A stretch of DNA of 64,000 nucleotides, taken from contig CAZPIC010000004.1 in NCBI GenBank assembly GCA_964586835.1, forward strand, positions 40,500 to 104,499. Direction: 5' to 3'. The position numbers and the translations under genes are program-made. A model generated the notes under the pieces. It was not told where the DNA came from, ran no database searches, and was given only the letters and a program-made list of their open reading frames with translations. Source of the stretch: CAZLYF01 sp964586835. GTDB lineage: Bacteria > Bacillota > Clostridia > Christensenellales > Aristaeellaceae. Below, piece by piece: positions 61,828 to 64,000 of the stretch. The stretch's first letter is position 1; the number at the start of each line of letters is the position of its first letter.

Positions 61828-61875
61828 CCCTCAGAGAGCTCTTAGTTTGGATCTAAGAGCAGCCATCTCTGAGGG
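61828..61875. repeat. Large nested inverted repeat
   Basis: CCCTCAGAGA (61828-61837) pairs with TCTCTGAGGG (61866-61875), and inside it GCTCTTAG (61838-61845) pairs with CTAAGAGC (61853-61860) around a 7-base loop, with a 5-base bulge on one side. It lies just beyond the zinc-ribbon fragment. No T-tract follows on either strand, so it is not an ordinary terminator. It may be an end structure of the lost element. Confidence 0.65.
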
Positions 61876-62004
61876 TTACCTAGGGCTCAGATTTGTTGCC
61901 ACTGGCAATGATATCCGGCAAGTCGATGACAGACAAATCCAGCAGCTTTCAGACGCCCTGTTGCGGCCCTAATATCTGATCATTTCACTTTCTTTTGGAC
62001 GTTT

Positions 62005-62034
62005 TTGACTTTTTCGATTGCTTCCGTGTCTAAT
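62005..62034 (+). promoter_or_regulatory. Candidate promoter of the sigma-factor operon
   Basis: TTGACT at 62005-62010, an 18-base spacer, and TCTAAT at 62029-62034. Transcription would start near 62041 and give a leader of about 20 bases with AAGGAGGT. Its location supports the GTG start at 62062 over the earlier ATG of the open frame. Confidence 0.45.
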
Positions 62035-62061
62035 GTGCAGTACCAAAAAGGAGGTACCCGC

Positions 62062-62553
62062 GTGTTGGAACAGGACACCTTTGTGGACAAGATTAACGAA
62101 TACTCACAACCGCTGTACAGAACAGCGCGCAGCATGCTTCGTCATGAGGAGGATTGCGAGGATGCTTTGCAGGAAGCGATTGCCAAGGCATGGGCATCGC
62201 GGGCCAACCTGCGGAACGAGGCGTACTTTCGCACATGGATGATGCGCATTGTCATCAACGAATGCCACAACATTCAAAAGCATCGAAAACGAGCAATTGT
62301 ATCCTCCAGCCTTGAAAGCTATGCGCAAAGTGCAGTGCAGGAAGAAGATCATGAAGGCATTCATGCTGTTATTGATGCTTTGCCAGATAAACAAAGGGTG
62401 GCCGTTATGCTGCACTATGTGGAGGGCCTGCCCGTCGCGGAAGTCGCACGGGTGCTTCGGGTGCCACAAAGCACAATTCGCGGACGTCTGTTTCAAGCGC
62501 GAAAAGCGCTGAAGCTGGAGCTGGACACAAAAAAGGCGGTGACTGATCTATGA
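62062..62553 (+). CDS. ECF-type RNA polymerase sigma factor
   Basis: About 163 residues of the sigma-70/ECF type. Region 2 contains YRTARSMLRHEEDCEDALQEA near residue 18 and FRTWMMRIVINECHN near residue 56. Region 4 has LPDKQRVAVMLHYVEGLPVAEVA and STIRGRLFQARKALK for -35 recognition. AAGGAGGT lies six bases before GTG 62062; a TTG three bases on is an alternative. The stop overlaps the partner gene (ATGA). In other Bacillota such pairs consist of a sigma factor held by the membrane protein until a cell-envelope signal arrives. Confidence 0.88.
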   Translation: MLEQDTFVDKINEYSQPLYRTARSMLRHEEDCEDALQEAIAKAWASRANLRNEAYFRTWMMRIVINECHNIQKHRKRAIVSSSLESYAQSAVQEEDHEGIHAVIDALPDKQRVAVMLHYVEGLPVAEVARVLRVPQSTIRGRLFQARKALKLELDTKKAVTDL

Positions 62554-63932
62554 AGTTGTCACAGTTGGAAAACGCATTCATCATTCCGGACAATTGCAAA
62601 AAGGTAATGCAACAGACAGCCTATAATGTATCTTGTGCTCCCGAAGCGCCTTCCCGCCGTGTACCATTACGCCGAAGCTTCACCCTGGCGTTCGGGCTTC
62701 TTCTCATCCTTGCCAGTGTTGCCTTCGCGGCTGTGCGATTCGGCATACTTGACTATCTGATTGGCAAAAACGAGCCTACCGCTGAACTGAGTGCGTATGC
62801 GCAACCCCTGTATGTGCATGAAGAAGTTGACCATGTTGCAATCACAGTCACCGGCGCCATGTACGATGGTGAAAAGCTGGCTCTGTCTTATTCGGTTGAG
62901 AATCTGAAACCAGAGACCCTTGTCAGCCTCCACATTGAATCCGTGACGCTTGGCAATAAAAGGGCTGATCCGGTTTTTGTGTTCCCGGATCGCGAGAGCT
63001 GGATACCGTATGCGTTTGGAATGCAAGAGCTTTCATGGAGCCGAAATCCTGTATCCGGCGGCATGAATTGCATCGTCTATTCTGAGCCGCTGCGCGGACA
63101 GCAGGAAGTCATCGTGCATTATTCTGTCCACCGGCCTCTTCATCCTTTGGTGGTCCTTGATGAAGGGTTGATTGAGCCGCTCGACAGCATAGAGGATGAT
63201 GAGTATCGAGCTGAAAAGCAGGCGTTGATTGATGCTATCCTCTCAAGCGGTGTGAAAATAGCGGATCGTCAGCATCAAGATGCACAATGGTGGGATGACA
63301 AAGGATATGGCGTCCTGGACATAACGGGCAGTTTCTTCTGGCCCGAGATAACATTTCATGAAGATATGACGGAGGAAGAGTTTTACGCCCTGCTGGATGC
63401 TGCAAACGAGAAGTGGTCGTATGAAGCGCAGACCGAGCAAACAGGCAAAGGGGCGCTCCGCTTCATCATCGATGCAGACAGAGGCCTAGAACATCGAAAT
63501 GAATATGTGTTTACCGATGGCGCGGATAGTCAGCAAGAGGTGTCATTGACGGATTGCAAGGTCATTCTTGAAAGGTTCACGATGACTCCGCTATCCACAC
63601 ACATGATTTTCTTGATGTATCCTTTTGAAAATACTTATGAGGCGGCGGAAGAATTAAGGCTTCAATATCGCTGGCTGGAACTGCGCGATGAAAACGATGA
63701 CATTATTGAGTTCGCGTCCATGGAAAATGAATGCTCGGATGGACTCACTCGTCAAAACGAAAATGATGAATGGATGGTCGAATGGAACTGGTCCCTAGCA
63801 AGCGCAATTTCTTTCCCAATGGAGGTGCATATTACTGCAATGGCAGCAATAGATGAGGAACAAATGGCCACAGAGGAGCAAGTTAAGGCGTTTGAAGTCT
63901 TTGCTGAAAAAATGCGTTTGCGCATGAAGTAG
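62550..63932 (+). CDS. DUF4179-type membrane protein, probable anti-sigma partner
   Basis: A 460-residue protein. A short cytoplasmic part (residues 1-42, with Cys at about 16 and 29 but no HxxxCxxC zinc site) precedes a single membrane helix at about 43-64. An extracytoplasmic domain follows, beginning with AVRFGILDYLIGKNEPT, the typical opening of DUF4179 proteins, then beta-rich segments such as VAITVTGAMYDGEKLALSYSVEN. It is encoded by overlap with the ECF sigma factor, the usual pairing, so it probably binds and restrains that factor. The signal sensed by its outer domain is unknown. Confidence 0.82.
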   Translation: MKLSQLENAFIIPDNCKKVMQQTAYNVSCAPEAPSRRVPLRRSFTLAFGLLLILASVAFAAVRFGILDYLIGKNEPTAELSAYAQPLYVHEEVDHVAITVTGAMYDGEKLALSYSVENLKPETLVSLHIESVTLGNKRADPVFVFPDRESWIPYAFGMQELSWSRNPVSGGMNCIVYSEPLRGQQEVIVHYSVHRPLHPLVVLDEGLIEPLDSIEDDEYRAEKQALIDAILSSGVKIADRQHQDAQWWDDKGYGVLDITGSFFWPEITFHEDMTEEEFYALLDAANEKWSYEAQTEQTGKGALRFIIDADRGLEHRNEYVFTDGADSQQEVSLTDCKVILERFTMTPLSTHMIFLMYPFENTYEAAEELRLQYRWLELRDENDDIIEFASMENECSDGLTRQNENDEWMVEWNWSLASAISFPMEVHITAMAAIDEEQMATEEQVKAFEVFAEKMRLRMK

Positions 63933-64000
63933 CCTCCTTTCACTAATGTTAGAGCCGCAACAGTTTGTCCGAAAGCTACCGGATTTGCCTGTCATCGCCT

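Noticed and set aside
61828..61875. Nested inverted repeat as an integron attC site
   Set aside because: The outer arms do not show the R-box core expected of attC, and no integrase gene is present in the window.
1..64000. tRNA, rRNA or CRISPR arrays
   Set aside because: No cloverleaf-like segment, rRNA-like sequence, or regularly spaced short repeat with unique spacers was noticed on reading either strand. A covariance-model scan would be needed to exclude a small RNA gene.

Overview
The window reads as a chromosomal segment of a fairly G+C-rich anaerobic Bacillota, most likely a member of the Clostridia. The grounds are gene content, not a search: a Bacillus-type leucine dehydrogenase, several complete ribose-type ABC operons, an ECF sigma factor paired with a DUF4179-type membrane protein, a clostridial cytochrome b5-like repeat protein, and a relic of a Tn4451/TnpX-type large serine recombinase. 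None of the four solute-binding proteins shows a lipobox cysteine. No rRNA, tRNA or CRISPR array was seen.

Layout. 1-5140 (+): the end of a peptide/nickel-type ABC transporter (DppB tail, C, D, F), then an imidazolonepropionase-like amidohydrolase and an ornithine cyclodeaminase-family enzyme, closed by a strong terminator at 5202-5223. 5252-13266 (-): a carbohydrate block made of a YhcH/YiaL-type anomerase, a Gfo/Idh/MocA dehydrogenase, a sugar-phosphate isomerase-like TIM barrel, an alpha/beta hydrolase and a ROK kinase, followed by RbsA, RbsC and RbsB homologues with a probable second promoter. 14225-15750 (-): a two-subunit fumarate/tartrate hydro-lyase. 16352-27903 (+): a long peptide/D-amino-acid cluster with DppD, F, B, C, an M19 dipeptidase, a binding protein, two tandem D-aminoacylase paralogues, a hydantoin-racemase-like protein and a nitroreductase.

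28520-34325 (-): a second ribose-type ABC operon behind a perfect consensus promoter, ending in a CotH-kinase-family protein. 35266-36292 (+): a small secreted Cys/His protein and a multiply frameshifted thermonuclease relic. 36424-38558 (-): two secreted proteins of unknown role. 38842-46225 (-): the most unusual locus, an eight-pass-like membrane protein, an OYE/FAD/4Fe-4S reductase and an alternating array of acetoacetate-decarboxylase-like (ADC) and short-chain dehydrogenase (SDR) genes in the order ADC-SDR-ADC-SDR-ADC. It lies beside a LuxR-type regulator with an excisionase-like N-terminus (46343-47500), whose decayed tandem copy lies at 47698-48210. 49318-50481 (+) and 50520-56958 (-/-): two UROD/MtaA-superfamily proteins flank a third ribose-type ABC operon that ends in a neutral-ceramidase-like protein.

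57134-58345 (+): a secreted protein with three cytochrome b5-like domains and a four-helix His-rich membrane protein. 58521-59600 (-): leucine dehydrogenase. 59601-62000: mobile-element debris (an ATPase relic, a zinc-ribbon/serine-recombinase chimera, a GyrI-like gene and large stem-loops). 62062-63932 (+): ECF sigma factor and its DUF4179-type partner.

Taken together, this is a scavenging and catabolic region: peptide import feeding dipeptidase, D-aminoacylases and racemase; three sugar importers each tied to different accessory enzymes; and an uncharacterised pathway with duplicated decarboxylase/dehydrogenase modules. Best candidates for something new are the ADC-SDR-flavoenzyme locus with its regulator, the tri-heme b5 plus membrane pair, and the MtaA-like/ceramidase-like/ABC operon.
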